Assembly: GCA_032716605.1 (NCBI GenBank)
Contig: CM064569.1
Span: 5,757,865-5,821,864, forward strand
Reading direction: 5' to 3'
DNA: 64,000 nucleotides
From: Paralithodes platypus
Taxonomy: Eukaryota; Arthropoda; Malacostraca; Decapoda; Lithodidae
Shown here piece after piece: positions 1 to 11,021 of this stretch. The notes beneath the pieces are model-generated. The model was not told where the DNA came from. It worked only from the letters and a program-made list of their open reading frames with translations, and did not search any database. The position numbers and the translations under genes were made by a program. How positions within the stretch are numbered: the stretch's first letter is position 1; each line of letters begins with the position of its first letter.

Positions 1-846
1 TATGATACAGGACACATTGCTTGATCTTTGGATATATGTTGTTCATAATAACAAAATACAATAAATACATTCTTCTTGTTCATTATATCAAATCAAATAA
101 ATACCTTCTTCTTGTTCATAATCAAAATTAAAATAAATACCTTCGTCTTCGACATCTGAGGCACCAAAATGACGTGATATGTAAATCCTGGCCACTCACC
201 CTCACTCGCGAATCTCAAAGTTACACCCGAGAAAGATAACACACTGAGGAACTGAGGGTAAAATAGGTGAATATCGAGTGACCAGCACCGACACCCGGAG
301 AGAGATTTCTGAAGAGGGTGAGGGAGATATATAACTCGCTTCGATCAGTCTTTCACATCACGGAGAAAAAACGCCCGATCTCTTTTCTTTTTATTCCTTT
401 CCCCGTGGCTAAACCAACATATTCGGGGAGGATGAGGTTAGAAATGATGCCTGTGATAAATGATCATTCGAGAATCTCCCAAGAAAGGACATAATAGCTT
501 CTTAAAAAAACAAAAAAATCAATTACCTACCAATGGATTATGAACTCTTAAGATTTTTAGATATGACCCAAGACCAGGAATAAGGATTGAATAAAATCAA
601 CCCTGCCCTCTTGGTGGAAAAATCTAGATATCTATCTTATTCCTACCCTAGTAGAACATTGTATTAAGAAATAAGTACAACAATTAATATTATTATTATT
701 ATAATCATCGTCATTAATAACTTCCAAGTGGGAGGTTGGCTTATGATTAGGTTCAGCATGGCTTAGTATATGAAATAAATAACAAATATTAGTATAATAA
801 GCAGGAGTGGAGGTACAGAAATGGAGGTAAAACAGAGAGTGTGTGA
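1..846. other. Unassigned AT-rich DNA
   Basis: I recognise no gene here. Positions 41-150 hold short imperfect repeats around a cttcttgttcat core. A short (ATT)n tract lies at 688-705. The remainder looks like intergenic or decayed repeat sequence. Confidence 0.4.
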
Positions 847-1341
847 AGAAGGAAGGTTTTCGGAGCAATGGGAAGTATGTGGAAGAGAAATCTCGGAATG
901 AAAGTAAAAAGTGCAATGTATCAAGGAATTGTTGTGCCAACAGTGATGTATGGGGCTGAGACATGGGCTCTGAAGAAAAAGGAGAGAAGAAAGCTGGATG
1001 TGATGGAGATGAGCTGCTTGAGGAATATGTGTGAAGTTACTCGTAGAGACGGATTGAGGAATGAAGAGATACGTAGGAGAGTGGGGCAGCAGGAACATTT
1101 GTCAGCCAGAGTGGACAGTAGGGTGCTGAGCTGGTATGGTCATGTTGAACGAATGAGAGATGAAAGGCTTACAAAGAGAATATGTGAGTCAGATACAAGG
1201 GGAGATAGAAGGGCAGGAAAACCCCAATTGAGATGAAGAGACTGTGTAAGACAAGCTTTGGATGATAGAGGAATGACTATAGATCAGGCAAAGGAAGTGG
1301 TAATAAATAAGAATGAATGGAGAATGCTTGTGAATAGTTGA
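847..1341 (+). pseudogene. RTE-like LINE, C-terminal end of reverse transcriptase (decayed)
   Basis: The frame carries the tail typical of RTE-type endonuclease/reverse transcriptase proteins: MYGAETWAL, then LDVMEMSCLRNMCEVTRRD, then a WYGHVERM block. The catalytic RT core is absent, so this is a 5'-truncated copy. The frame is open from 847 to a TGA at 1234-1236 that stands where RTE-like proteins usually have Trp. It then continues in the same frame to a second stop at 1339-1341. A GC-rich 3' UTR and an A-rich tail follow. The copy cannot make a working enzyme. Family assignment is from motif recognition. Confidence 0.75.
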
Positions 1342-1785
1342 GTGAACACATGGTCATTTGGGGGAAGGGGTCGAGCGCAAGTTGGACTTGATAATAGTCC
1401 ATCAGGCGCCTGGCCCGGGGAGACGATTAATATGAAGGGTGCGCCTGGAAGTATGGTGGACGGGCTTGTGGCTTCGGCTCCGCTGCAAGTCTGCCTGCCG
1501 AGATCGGAACAGCTCCGGGTGGTCGGGGGCCGGGGGAGTGCTGGAGCAACCTTGGTGACCCTGGTCTCTGGGTCTTCTCCTGGGTGACCTAGATGTGTGT
1601 GAGTTTGTGTTTATCTGTGTTTGTTCGTTGTTTTATGTTGTGTTTTGTGTTTTCCCTGTTCTTGCTCTGTCTTGAGTCGGCCACCCTCAAGAAAAAAAAT
1701 ATACCGTATATATAAAATAAAATAAAACAAATAAAATAAAAATAAAAATAGGAAAAGTGGGGATTGGTCCTGAGCATATAGATAG
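1342..1785 (+). mobile_element. 3' UTR and A-rich tail of the RTE-like LINE
   Basis: A GC-rich stretch (1360-1590) leads into a T/G-rich segment (1594-1680) and an A-rich tail that ends in a ggattggtcctgagcatat block followed by (GATA)n. Very similar T/G-rich tails recur at 4107-4260 and 56642-56815, so this is the shared 3' end of one LINE family. Confidence 0.65.
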
Positions 1786-1795
1786 ATAGATAGTA

Positions 1796-2037
1796 AATAA
1801 TAATAATAATAATCTTCTGGTTACTTATGTAGCGCCCGTATCTCCTCCTTCGAGGATTCACAAGCGCTTGGCTTTCTTTAGTCTACCAGAGACCATTACC
1901 CATCCCCCTTGCTCATGGGGAGATGGTAACCGCCGGCTGTATCCCAGAAAAACTTTTCAATCTGAGCGGGGATTGAACGCGAGACCTTCAAGATGGGAAT
2001 CAGGCAAGCTATCAACTGAGCCAGCCGGACGGCTGGT
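1796..2037 (-). mobile_element. tRNA-derived SINE with (ATT)n tail
   Basis: On the minus strand the head at about 2036 has an A-box-like TGGCTCAGTTG and a B-box-like GCGTTCAATCC, the internal RNA polymerase III promoter of tRNA-derived SINEs. The body runs leftwards to an (ATT)n tail at 1798-1812. This is a short retroposon and not a functional tRNA gene. Confidence 0.7.
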
Positions 2038-2179
2038 ATAATAATTAGTATAATAACTAATAGGGTGGGCTACGTGGCTGTAGCAGATAAGAGCCTACTA
2101 GCGAAGTGAACCATAATAGGAACTGATTGATGTCAGCTGGAGAGAACACTGTGTAGACGGGCCGAGAGATCCTGTATTG

Positions 2180-2394
2180 TATAGAATGTTCATTCTAGGT
2201 TGGGCAGAAATCGTAACCCCTAACCTCTCATAAATCAAAAAGGACTAGAGTAATCGCGCAAATATATCTACCACATAGGAATAATTGACTAGGGAATATG
2301 GGTATGATTTGACAGCTCATTTGCTTTAGCCCTTTTTAAGTTACAGAGGTTAGAGCTTACCATTTCTGCCCAACCTAGAATGAACAGACTATTT
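2180..2394. mobile_element. F6 inverted-repeat MITE
   Basis: The ends are inverted copies of each other: left arm GTTCATTCTAGGTTGGGCAG and its reverse complement on the right. A second conserved block, cctctnataaatcaaaaagg, is also inverted. No coding capacity. Related copies lie at 45980-46295 and 47648-47840. The transposase superfamily is not clear from the ends. Confidence 0.65.
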
Positions 2395-2538
2395 TTGATA
2401 GTAAATGGGCTGGGCCACCTTGTTCTTTAGATGGCATATTGGTTGTTTGTACATAACTCATTATCCCCTTCTCCCTCATATTTGGCCCCATTACTTTGGC
2501 AATTTTCAAGAACGAGGTATCATTATATTTTTGATCGT

Positions 2539-2756
2539 GTACAGTTGGCCTAATAAGTGATGTCTCGGCACCAAGTATGTTTCGATCAATAATTGGTATC
2601 AGCAATATCTAAAACTTGATTTATTCGTTTCGAGTGAGCTATACAAACACGATTCTCCACTTACTTGTCTTATTCACCATCTGACAGACATTAATACAGC
2701 ACAGAGCGAGCCACATATACTAACAGCTGGGACATGACTTATTAGCACGACTGTAC
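2539..2756 (-). mobile_element. Tc1/mariner-like MITE (TcM family)
   Basis: Bounded by TA, with inverted ends close to CAGTCGCGCTAATAAGTGAT. The TA boundary and a CAGT start are typical of Tc1/mariner elements. About 218 bp, noncoding. Other copies lie at 8102-8316, 21116-21331, 39858-40074 and 46473-47163. Confidence 0.75.
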
Positions 2757-2811
2757 AATGTATATCCAAAGACTAAACTATATATTCTGTACCCATATCC
2801 CCGACTGTTGA

Positions 2812-3081
2812 TTAAGGGGAGATAGGCCTCTTTTTCTGGCCCCCTTCTCCCTCATGTTTAGCCTCATTGGTTTTTAGATTTTAAGACGATCGGCCCATTG
2901 GTTTGGCGATTTTCAAACTTTACGCCCGATTTCTTTGTCAATATTTAGACCTTTCGTGTCAATTAGGTGTCGATATTTTTCTGGCGAGTAAAAGCGAGCC
3001 TGTAATTTTTACAGTGGGACATTATTTTTTCTACCGAAAAAATTACAAATACTGTATATCTTGAAGAGGGATCCATTTTTT

Positions 3082-3127
<46 letters not shown>

Positions 3128-3200
3128 GTTATGGCGGTCTAGGGAGGAAACCAGAAAAATCATAAATATATGAAAAAATCGACCAAAAAGTGAGCATGGA
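2812..3200 (+). mobile_element. Hp1 TTAA element, degenerate
   Basis: Starts TTAAGGGGAGATA. It keeps the repeated CCCATT...TTTTAAGAC blocks, the first stem region (ggcgagtaaaagcgagcc) and the ttctaccgaaaa stem. The CCGGCC stem is lost, and an (ATT)n run at 3087-3126 has expanded inside it. The right TTAA end is unclear. Confidence 0.7.
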
Positions 3201-3399
3201 GATATTTTAGTGTAAGAAGAGAGAGGAACATATCACCAGTAGCGCCAAAATGGCGGAGGTTGGTCGATCCATGTCATTATAGGATATCTCCGCACCAGTG
3301 GGATGTTAGGTCGGTCTGTTGGCCAACCATCTAGAAAATTACGGCAACATGTAAGGCGGAGGGATATTGTAAGGTTCATTGGATGTCAGCGTACCGTGA

Positions 3400-3402
3400 A
3401 GT

Positions 3403-3434
<32 letters not shown>

Positions 3435-3544
3435 AGGGAGGGAGGGAGGGAGGGAGGGAGAGAAAGAGAGTGCGTGTGTGTGTATGTGTGTGTGTGTGTG
3501 TGTGTGTCTGTGAGAGAGAGACAGTGGAAATGATAGAGAGATAG

Positions 3545-3602
<58 letters not shown>
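3400..3602. repeat. Poly-G, (GGGA)n, (TG)n and (GA)n microsatellites
   Basis: A G-homopolymer at about 3404-3434 is followed by (GGGA)n, (TG)n and a long (GA)n run ending at 3601. The purine-rich strand could form unusual DNA structure. It is also a likely place for sequencing length errors. Confidence 0.9.
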
Positions 3603-3606
<4 letters not shown>

Positions 3607-3646
3607 TAGTGGTTAAAGACTAAACACCAACTTTGTAACCTTCTCA

Positions 3647-4013
3647 TTAAGGGGACATGGGTCGTTTTTCTAGACCCCCTTCTCCCTCATGTTTAGCCCC
3701 ATTAGTTTTTAGATTTTAAGATGTTTGCCCCCATTAGTTTGTCGATTTTAAGACCTTTCACCCCATTTCTGTGTCAATATTAAGACCTTTCGTGCTATTT
3801 AGGTGTCGATTTTTTTTCCTGGTGAACGATAGTGAGGCTGTAATTTTGAAAGAACCGGCCTTCGACCAGGACATTTTTCTACCGAAAAAATTTACACATT
3901 ATTCTTGAAGGGGGATCTAATAAATGTTTGTTTAAGCTTGATGGAGGTCTAGGGAGGAAAAAATAATAACAAATTTTAAAAATGATCCAATAAATACGCC
4001 CTTCTCCCCTTAA
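3647..4013 (+). mobile_element. Hp1 TTAA element, full length
   Basis: Runs from TTAAGGGGACATGGG to CTTCTCCCCTTAA. It keeps the repeated CCCCATT blocks and the ttctaccgaaaa stem. The first stem has decayed (gtgaacgatagtgaggc), and the second reads accggccttcgaccagg with one arm mutated. Confidence 0.8.
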
Positions 4014-4106
4014 GGCGTCACCATTGTGTCTTCTCATGTGAATCTAACATAGGTACTCATAAGAAAACGATATTACCAATAATCATATCTATATAATCTA
4101 TATACA

Positions 4107-4260
4107 GTAGATGTGTGTGAATTTGGGTGTCTGTTTTTTGTGTGTTCATTGTTTTCCGTTGTGTTTTGTGCTGTCCCTGTTCTTGTTCTGTCTTGAGTCG
4201 CCCCCCCCCCCCCCCCACACCAAAAAAAAAAAGAAAAAAAAAAGGAAAAGTAGGGATTGG
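4107..4260 (+). mobile_element. LINE 3' tail fragment (RTE-like family)
   Basis: A gtgtgtgaatttgggtgtct start, a tgtcttgagtcg block, a poly-C run and an A-rich stretch match the tail at 1594-1785. Only the last part of the element is present. It sits directly before the 46-bp tandem array. Confidence 0.65.
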
Positions 4261-5350
4261 GCCTGAGTATATAGATAGATATAATCTATAACCTAGTAGG
4301 GATTGGGCCTGAGTATATAGATAGATATAATCTATAACCTAGTAGGGATTGGGCCTGAGTATATAGATAGATATAATCTATAACCTAGTAGGGATTGGGC
4401 CTGAGTATATAGATAGATATAATCTATAACCTAGTAGGGATTGGGCCTGAGTATATAGATAGATATAATCTATAACCTAGTAGGGATTGGGCCTGAGTAT
4501 ATAGATAGATATAATCTATAACCTAGTAGGGATTGGGCCTGAGTATATAGATAGATATAATCTATAACCTAGTAGGGATTGGGCCTGAGTATATAGATAG
4601 ATATAATCTATAACCTAGTAGGGATTGGGCCTGAGTATATAGATATATAATCTATAACCTAGTAGGGATTGGGGCCTGAGTATATAGATAGATATAATCT
4701 ATAACCTAGTAGGGATTGGGCCTGAGTATATAGATAGATATAATCTATAACCTAGTAGGGATTGGGCCTGAGTATATAGATAGATATAATCTATAACCTA
4801 GTAGGGATTGGGCCTGAGTATATAGATAGATATAATCTATAACCTAGTAGGGATTGGGCCTGAGTATATAGATAGATATAATCTATAACCTAGTAGGGAT
4901 TGGGCCTGAGTATAGATAGATATAATCTATAACCTAGTAGGGATTGGGCCTGAGTATATAGATAGATATAATCTATAACCTAGTAGGGATTGGGCCTGAG
5001 TATATAGATAGATATAATCTATAACCTAGTAGGGATTGGGCCTGAGTATAGAGATAGATATAATCTATAAACCTAGTAGGGATTGGGCCTGAGTATATAG
5101 ATAGATATAATCTATAACCTAGTAGGGATTGGGCCTGAGTATATAGATAGATATAATCTATAACCTAGTAGGGATTGGGCCTGAGTATATAGATAGATAT
5201 AATCTATAACCTAGTAGGGATTGGGCCTGAGTATATAGATAGATATAATCTATATAGTAGTAGGATTGGGCCTGAGTATATAGATAGATATAATCTATAA
5301 CCTAGTAGGGATTGGGCCTGAGTATATAGATAGATATAATCTATAACCTA
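4248..5350 (+). repeat. 46-bp satellite array, about 24 copies
   Basis: A near-perfect tandem repeat whose unit contains ggattgggcctgagtatata, then gatagatataatctataacctagta. Copies differ by rare single-base changes or 2-4 bp deletions (for example near 4645, 4910 and 5255). The first 28 bases of the unit match the end of the LINE tail at 1752-1785. The remainder resembles flanking DNA that recurs at 4090 and 5480. Confidence 0.95.
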
Positions 5351-5815
5351 ATCGTGATACAATAATATTAGGAATATACTTCACAAATACATGCCTCTGT
5401 AACTTATTATTATTATTATTATTTGTATTAGTATTTGTATTATTAAGGTAGACCTACAATATTACCAATACACATATTTATAGTATAATCTATAACGTAA
5501 TAGTGATACAATACTATTAGGAATGGACTTCACCAAAACATGCCTCTGTAAATTATTATTAGTATTATAATTATTATTATTATTATTATTTTATTATTAT
5601 TAGTTATTTTTAGTATAATAATTATCATAATTACAATAAAAATTATTACCGGTATTATTATTATTGTTATTATTATTATTAGTTATTATTATTTGTATTA
5701 TTATCATTATTATTATTATTAGTTATTATTAGTTGTATTATTATCATTATAATTATTATTATTATTATTGTTATTATTAGTATTAGTTATTATTATTATT
5801 ATCTTCTTCGTAGGA
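5351..5815. repeat. Duplicated flank and (ATT)n-rich DNA
   Basis: Two diverged copies of a block (aatctataac...tgcctctgtaa) occur at about 5335-5405 and 5480-5555, each followed by interrupted (ATT)n. No gene seen. Confidence 0.7.
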
Positions 5816-5867
5816 AACTAACGGTAAAAGTACATAAAGAGGCTTATGAGAATCGGCTCCGAGCAGC

Positions 5868-6224
5868 TTAAGGGCGCCCACCTCGCTTGTTTTCTCTTTG
5901 CCACCCTCTCTCTTTGGATTGTATCTATTCTGCCCCATTCAGCCTACTGTTTTAAGACATTTACCCCCATCCAGGGGTCAATATTTTTCTGGCGAGCGGT
6001 AGCGAGCCAACATATATATATATTTTTGTTTTGACAGCAAGTTAAATTTGTAAATTTTTCGATAGAAAAATTTCTCCGGCGAAGCCGGATTTCTCCATAC
6101 AATCGACACCTGGATGGGGATAAACGTCTTAAAACAGTTGGCTGAATGGGGCCGAATGGATACAAGCAAGGGAAAGATAGAAAAGGAGAGAAAGATAAAA
6201 CAAAAAACCGGTGACCTCCATTAA
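5868..6224 (+). mobile_element. Hp2 TTAA fold-back element
   Basis: Starts TTAAGGGCGCCCACC and ends with GGTGACCTCCATTAA. The left and right halves are long inverted copies (gccccattcagcctactg on the left, its complement on the right). The centre carries the tccggcgaagccgga stem in minus orientation and the ttcgatagaaaaa stem. Confidence 0.8.
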
Positions 6225-6239
6225 TAATCAGCAAGGCTT

Positions 6240-6780
6240 TTAAAGGCGGAGGTAGTCGCTTTTTCTGGACCTCCTTCTCCCTCATGTTTAGCATAGTAGT
6301 TTTGACATTTTAAAATGTTCGTTCTGTTACGTTGGTGATTTTAAGACTTGTTGCCCCATTTCTTGGTCAATATTAAGACCTTTCGTGCCAATTAGATGTA
6401 TAATTTTTCCTGGCGAGCGATAGCGAGCCTGTAATTTTAGAAGGAACTAGCCTTCGGCCGGGACATTTGTGTACCGAAAAAGGTACAAATTAATCTTGAA
6501 AGCAGGTCTAAGGGGTGTTTTTTTAAGCTTGATGTAGATCTAGCAAGGAAACTAAAAAATAAATGTATATAAATATATACTGCATAGTGTATATATTTTA
6601 TGTATACAGTATACTCTGGCACTAACCCCATTTTTTTTTTTTTTTTACAAATATAGACCAAAACAAAATATATACTGTATATAGACCAAAACAAAATATA
6701 TACTGTATATAGACCAAAAAAATATATATATAGACCAACAAAATAAATATAGACCAAAAAATCCATCACTACCCCTTTAA
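6240..6780 (+). mobile_element. Hp1 TTAA element with AT-rich expansion
   Basis: It has the ctggcgagcgatagcgagcc stem, a decayed second stem (actagccttcggccggg) and tgtaccgaaaaaggtac. After the aagcttgatg block, several tatagaccaaaa/tatatactg repeats have expanded (6560-6760). Ends CCCCTTTAA. Confidence 0.75.
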
Positions 6781-6858
6781 CCTATTCAAAGAGTCCCTTT
6801 GGTAATACAGAAAGGCCAACCTCCGCCATATTGGTGCCGATGGGGCCATTAGCACATA

Positions 6859-7220
6859 GTAAAGGGGGTACTACTCGCTTTTTCTGGACCCCCTTCTTGC
6901 TCATCTTTAGCATATTAGTTTTGAGGTTTTAAGACGTTCGTTCCGTTAGTTTGGCGATTTTGAGACCTTTCGCCTCATTTTGTTGTCAATATTAAGACCT
7001 TTCGTGCTATTTAGGTGTCAATTTTTTTCTGACGAGCGATAGCTAGTCTGCAATTTTTTAAAAGGCCGAAAAATGTACAATTTTATCTTGAAAGGGGTTG
7101 TAGGGGGTGTTTTTTTTTTTTTTTTTTTAAGCTTGATGGGGGTCTAGCGAGGAAACTAAACAAATATATTAATAAATAAATATAGAGACCAAAAACCAAG
7201 CACTACAGGTACCCCCTTAA
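6859..7220 (+). mobile_element. Hp1 TTAA element
   Basis: Left end gtaaagggggtac, right end gtacccccttaa. The first stem is mutated (gacgagcgatagctagtc) and the second stem is deleted. The right TTAA is shared with the PbD element that follows. Confidence 0.75.
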
Positions 7221-7705
7221 CCCTCCTGGCCCGGGCTAGCTCTCCTAATGACAGTGCGGCGTACCCGGGCGATCTGGCCGAAAAACGTCTAGGCCTAGGC
7301 TACCGTATTTTGGTTAATTTTAACTGTTAGAAATTTCCCACGCATCTATAAACGTAGTGCGGTTTCCAATCTGTAGACTGGCGTTGAGTAGAGCTCTCTA
7401 AGTCAACTGGTTCAGTTGTGATGACGATTTTAGTGGAGAGCATTTTCAGGCAATGTTAGCAATACGACGATCTTTTCACTACTGAAACAACGACATACAG
7501 ACATACAATAACAAACGAGTCTTCTCCTTCTTGTTTTCGGAGGTGCGGTGACGCAACGATCGGCTTTGTTTACATGCGTCGGACGCACGGCGTTCAGACC
7601 AAGCTGAATAGGCTTTCAAGCTTACTGTATATTAAAATGACACCCGGGTACCTGCCCATCTGCCGTAGTGTCATATTAAAATGACACCCGGGGAGGAAGG
7701 GTTAA
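7217..7705. mobile_element. PbD, piggyBac-like MITE
   Basis: Flanked by TTAA on both sides. The termini CCCTCCTGGCCCGGG and CCCGGGGAGGAAGGG are imperfect inverted repeats. TTAA target sites and a CCC start are the hallmark of piggyBac elements. Internally GC-richer than its neighbours, with repeated acccgg blocks, and no transposase frame. Confidence 0.75.
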
Positions 7706-7857
7706 AGGCAGTGTCACTCGAGCGTATTTTCCGGCAATTTTCGATAAGCAATTTTTTTCTCGCACTGTTTTGAGTTTTGATCGCATTGTAATCGGTAACT
7801 AGATATAAGGTAGATTGTATAAGGTGGCTAAATCATCATCTAATTATTACGTTTTTT

Positions 7858-8000
7858 TCCCACCAACAAACTTCACCTCTAAACTCAATTAATGAAATCA
7901 ACAAATACATGTGGCACTCCAAGGACTCGAACCCAGGATACTCACATCGAAATTCCGCGCACTTATGCATTACGCTATGAAGACAGTTACAGAAATATGC
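7858..8000 (-). mobile_element. tRNA-derived SINE
   Basis: The minus strand shows TAGCGTAATGCATAAG as an A-box-like region and GGGTTCGAGTCC as a perfect B box, followed by a cacatgtatttg body. A second copy of the same family is at 54035-54166. Confidence 0.7.
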
Positions 8001-8101
8001 ACAAGCCTACGATTTATTACTAAGATTTTAAAGCCAACAATTGCTCGTAAAAATTGATGGAAAGCATCCTTCGTGTGACACCGCGTTTACTCTCAAATAT
8101 G

Positions 8102-8316
8102 TACGTTGGCGCTAATAAGTCATGTTCCAGTTGTCATTACGTTTGGCTCGCTCTGTGCTGTATTAATGTCTGTCAGATGTTGAATAGAATGGTTAAGTGT
8201 AGGCACGTGTTTGTTTATTTCACTCAATATGAAGAAATGAAGCTTAGATATTGCTGATACCAATTATTGATAAAAACATACTTGGTGCCGAGACATCACT
8301 TATTAGCGCGACTGTA
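8102..8316 (+). mobile_element. TcM, Tc1/mariner-like MITE
   Basis: TA-bounded, with ends cgttggcgctaataagt and acttattagcgcgactg. The left TIR carries substitutions. Noncoding, about 215 bp. Confidence 0.75.
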
Positions 8317-8599
8317 CACCCGGATGCCGTAGTTTTCAGCCCACCCCTATGAACACACAAGCAACTGCAACGTGAATCGGCAAGTTTCATTATTATTTTT
8401 ATTTATTTATTTTTTTTTTTATTTTTTTTTTTTCCAACTTACTTCCTCTCGGGCATAGGCTGAGAGCCTTAACATTCACCGCTTTACAATGAATAGTGAA
8501 GCCCGTGAGGTCTTGTTCCAGTCTAGGGAGTGAGACATGTGAAGCACGTAGAGTACAACGAGCACCTGCCATCTTGCCTTCACATGAGGCACGGTGCTC

Positions 8600-9628
8600 A
8601 CTCGGAATACAAGACGATGTGTTGAAATGGATAGAAAATTGGCTCAGCAACAGAAAGCAAAGGGTAGTCATAAACGGTAAGGCATCTAAATGGACCAATG
8701 TAAGTAGCGGGGTACCCCAGGGATCGGTACTAGGACCAATTCTCTTTCTAATTTACATCAACGACATAGATGAGGGTCTCTCACCTGCACAATCTCAAAA
8801 TTTGCTGACGATACAAAAATTGCAAATAGCGTACTCTCAAAAGAACAAGTTGACGATATGCAACACAATCTAGATAAATTGTCATGTTGGGCCCAAATTT
8901 GGCAAATGAGTTTCAATGCGGATAAATGTAAAGTACTACATGTCGGATACCTAAATGAGAAAGCAAACTATTCGATGAATGGCACTCAGCTTAAGAATGT
9001 AAACAGAGAAACCGATCTGGGAGTAACAATATCGAGTAACCTAAAACCGAGTCAACAATGTTCAGAAGTTGTTAAGAAGGCAAACAAAATAATTGGCTTT
9101 ATAGGCAGGTCATTTGAGCATAAATCCAAAGAAGTTATCCTAACCCTTTACAATTCCTTAGTCCGCCCTCTTCTGGAATACTGCGTTCAATCCTGGTGCC
9201 CTTATTACCAAAAAGATATAAACAAGCTAGAACGAGTTCAACGTAGAGTTACCAAAATGATACCTAGCCTAAAGAACAAACCATACGAAGAGCGTCTTAG
9301 AGAATTAAATCTATTTCCTTTAACCCAGCGCAGATTAAGAGGCGACTTAATTCAAGTGTTCAAAATCATCAAAGGCATCGACAATATGAACTGTAGTAAG
9401 TACTTCACTATCGACCAATCTAATTACACGCGGGGAAACGGTTGCAAAATTATTGGTAAATCTTTTAACTCGCACGAATCTAAGAATTTCTTCTTCAATC
9501 GAGTTGTCAACTTGTGGAATGGGCTTCCCCGAGACGTTATAGACTGCAGCACCGTTGATTCATTTAAATTCCGCCTAGACAAATATCTCGCATCAAACCC
9601 GCGACTGACTGCGTTTGTAAATGAATAA
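8600..9628 (+). pseudogene. CR1-like LINE reverse transcriptase, 5'-truncated, one frameshift
   Basis: This fragment carries the last two thirds of a CR1-type reverse transcriptase. Seen in order: [15 protein letters not shown], the [13 protein letters not shown] motif at about 8710-8750, the FADDTK catalytic block at 8801-8818, WAQIWQMSFNADKCKVLHVG, DLGVTISSNLK, LVRPLLEYC and VQRRVTKMI. It ends at a TAA (9626-9628). The motif before about 8780 and the FADD block are in different frames, so one indel lies between them. The region from 8799 to the stop is fully open. Endonuclease and the N-terminal RT are absent, so it is not autonomous. Confidence 0.85.
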
Positions 9629-10084
9629 CTTTATCCTCCCCTCAGTTACTAACCCATATGTCCCCTACTAACTTCCTAGTCCTGCCACGTTAGTGGCAGG
9701 GCAGTAGTTCCCTTTCCAATGTTCCCTTACCCACTCTAAACCACTGTTTGGACACTTGATCCTCAGTGTTTTGGAGGACAAGCAACCTAGAAGGGTCACT
9801 AGATCTGTTGTTGCTTGATTTCCTTCCTTTGTACTCATGGCCCGAAACGACCCCATCTCTGAAGCCACCTCGTTCCCGTGCTTCACTGTCTCACCCCCTA
9901 CACTCGGACTCTCACACTTAAACACCCACAACGCCACCTGTTGAGCTGATAATTCACCAGGCATTGCACCCCTATAGCATATTTTGAATATGGGAATATT
10001 CATACAGTGCTATTTAATCAGGGAACAATGAGGGTATTTTATTGACGTTTCGGTGGGCTTGTGGTAATGCACTGATACCAGGTA
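9629..10084. other. Probable LINE 3' flank and unassigned DNA
   Basis: Unique-looking sequence after the CR1 stop. No stem-loop element, SINE or coding signal is visible. Part may be the LINE 3' UTR. Confidence 0.4.
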
Positions 10085-10195
10085 CAGCACAAATTCCATC
10101 CCAATAATATCTTCCCATTGATACATCGGGATTTGAACCCGGGACCTTTGGATTACCAGGCCAGTGGCAAGACCACTCCACCACACCTCCCCTAA
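10085..10195 (-). mobile_element. tRNA-like SINE fragment
   Basis: Read on the minus strand, GTGGTGGAGTGGTCTTG resembles an A box and GGGTTCAAATCC is a clear B box about 40 nt downstream. The spacing fits a tRNA-related sequence. No anticodon arm could be verified, so a true tRNA gene is unlikely. Confidence 0.6.
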
Positions 10196-10199
10196 TATA

Positions 10200-10230
10200 T
10201 ATATACAGTATTATCTATTTATCTATCTAT

Positions 10231-10315
<85 letters not shown>

Positions 10316-10340
10316 GGTATATATATATATATATATACAT
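10200..10340. repeat. (TA)n microsatellite
   Basis: A near-continuous TA dinucleotide run, interrupted by ccgg at 10315-10318. Confidence 0.95.
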
Positions 10341-10535
10341 TGTACGGTATATAATATTCGTTGGAATAGGTAAGGCATCTTAAATAACAGATTAACTAAC
10401 TTTATTAGCATATTGCCACATCGCTAGGCCGTTTACCCCAATGCTTCGTTCAGGATAAAACTGTTACACAATTATCAAGGTTTCTTTTGTAGTTGGCCAG
10501 TGAGCGAAATGAGCAGTTACCAGTCGGAACAAAGG

Positions 10536-10909
10536 GTAAGGGGGAGGGGTGCTTTTTCTGGACCCCATTCTCTCTAATGCTTAGTCCTATTAGTTTTCAG
10601 AGTTTAATATGTTCGTTCATTTTGTTTGGTGATTTGAAGCCCTTTCACCCCATTTCTTTGTCAATATTAGGACCGTTCGTACCATGTAGGTGTCAATTTT
10701 TTCCTGGCGAGCGAACGCGAGCCTGTAATCTTAGGAGGAACCGGCCTTCGGCTGGTATATTATTCTACCGAAAAATGTACAAATTGAAATCAAAGGGGGG
10801 TCTACGTGGTGTTTCTTTTAAGGTTGATGGAGGTGTAGGGAGGAAACAAAAAACATATATACAGTATATATATATAATAATCAAATAAATACGTCCATCC
10901 CTCCCCTAA
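10536..10909 (+). mobile_element. Hp1 TTAA element
   Basis: It has ggcgagcgaacgcgagcc, where the loop of the first stem has changed, then ccggccttcggctgg and ttctaccgaaaaatgta. Right end ctcccctaag. A short (TA)n tract lies in the tail. Confidence 0.8.
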
Positions 10910-11021
10910 GCGCAATTACGGCGCAATACGGGCTCAAGTGGGAGGCGAGGCTCGAATTAAACTGTTCACAATTTGCAAAAAAGTCTAGCGGCAACGGCGG
11001 GATTCAAAGTGATGACGCAAG

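Noticed and set aside
4248..5350. Regular repeats considered as a CRISPR array
   Set aside because: Units are contiguous with no unique spacers, and the genome is eukaryotic.
7905..7985. Possible functional tRNA gene on the minus strand
   Set aside because: B box is perfect but the A-box region and acceptor pairing are poor, and a diverged second copy exists at 54035.
10085..10195. Possible functional tRNA gene on the minus strand
   Set aside because: A and B boxes are present, but I could not fit a full cloverleaf with anticodon arm and acceptor stem; SINE-like context.
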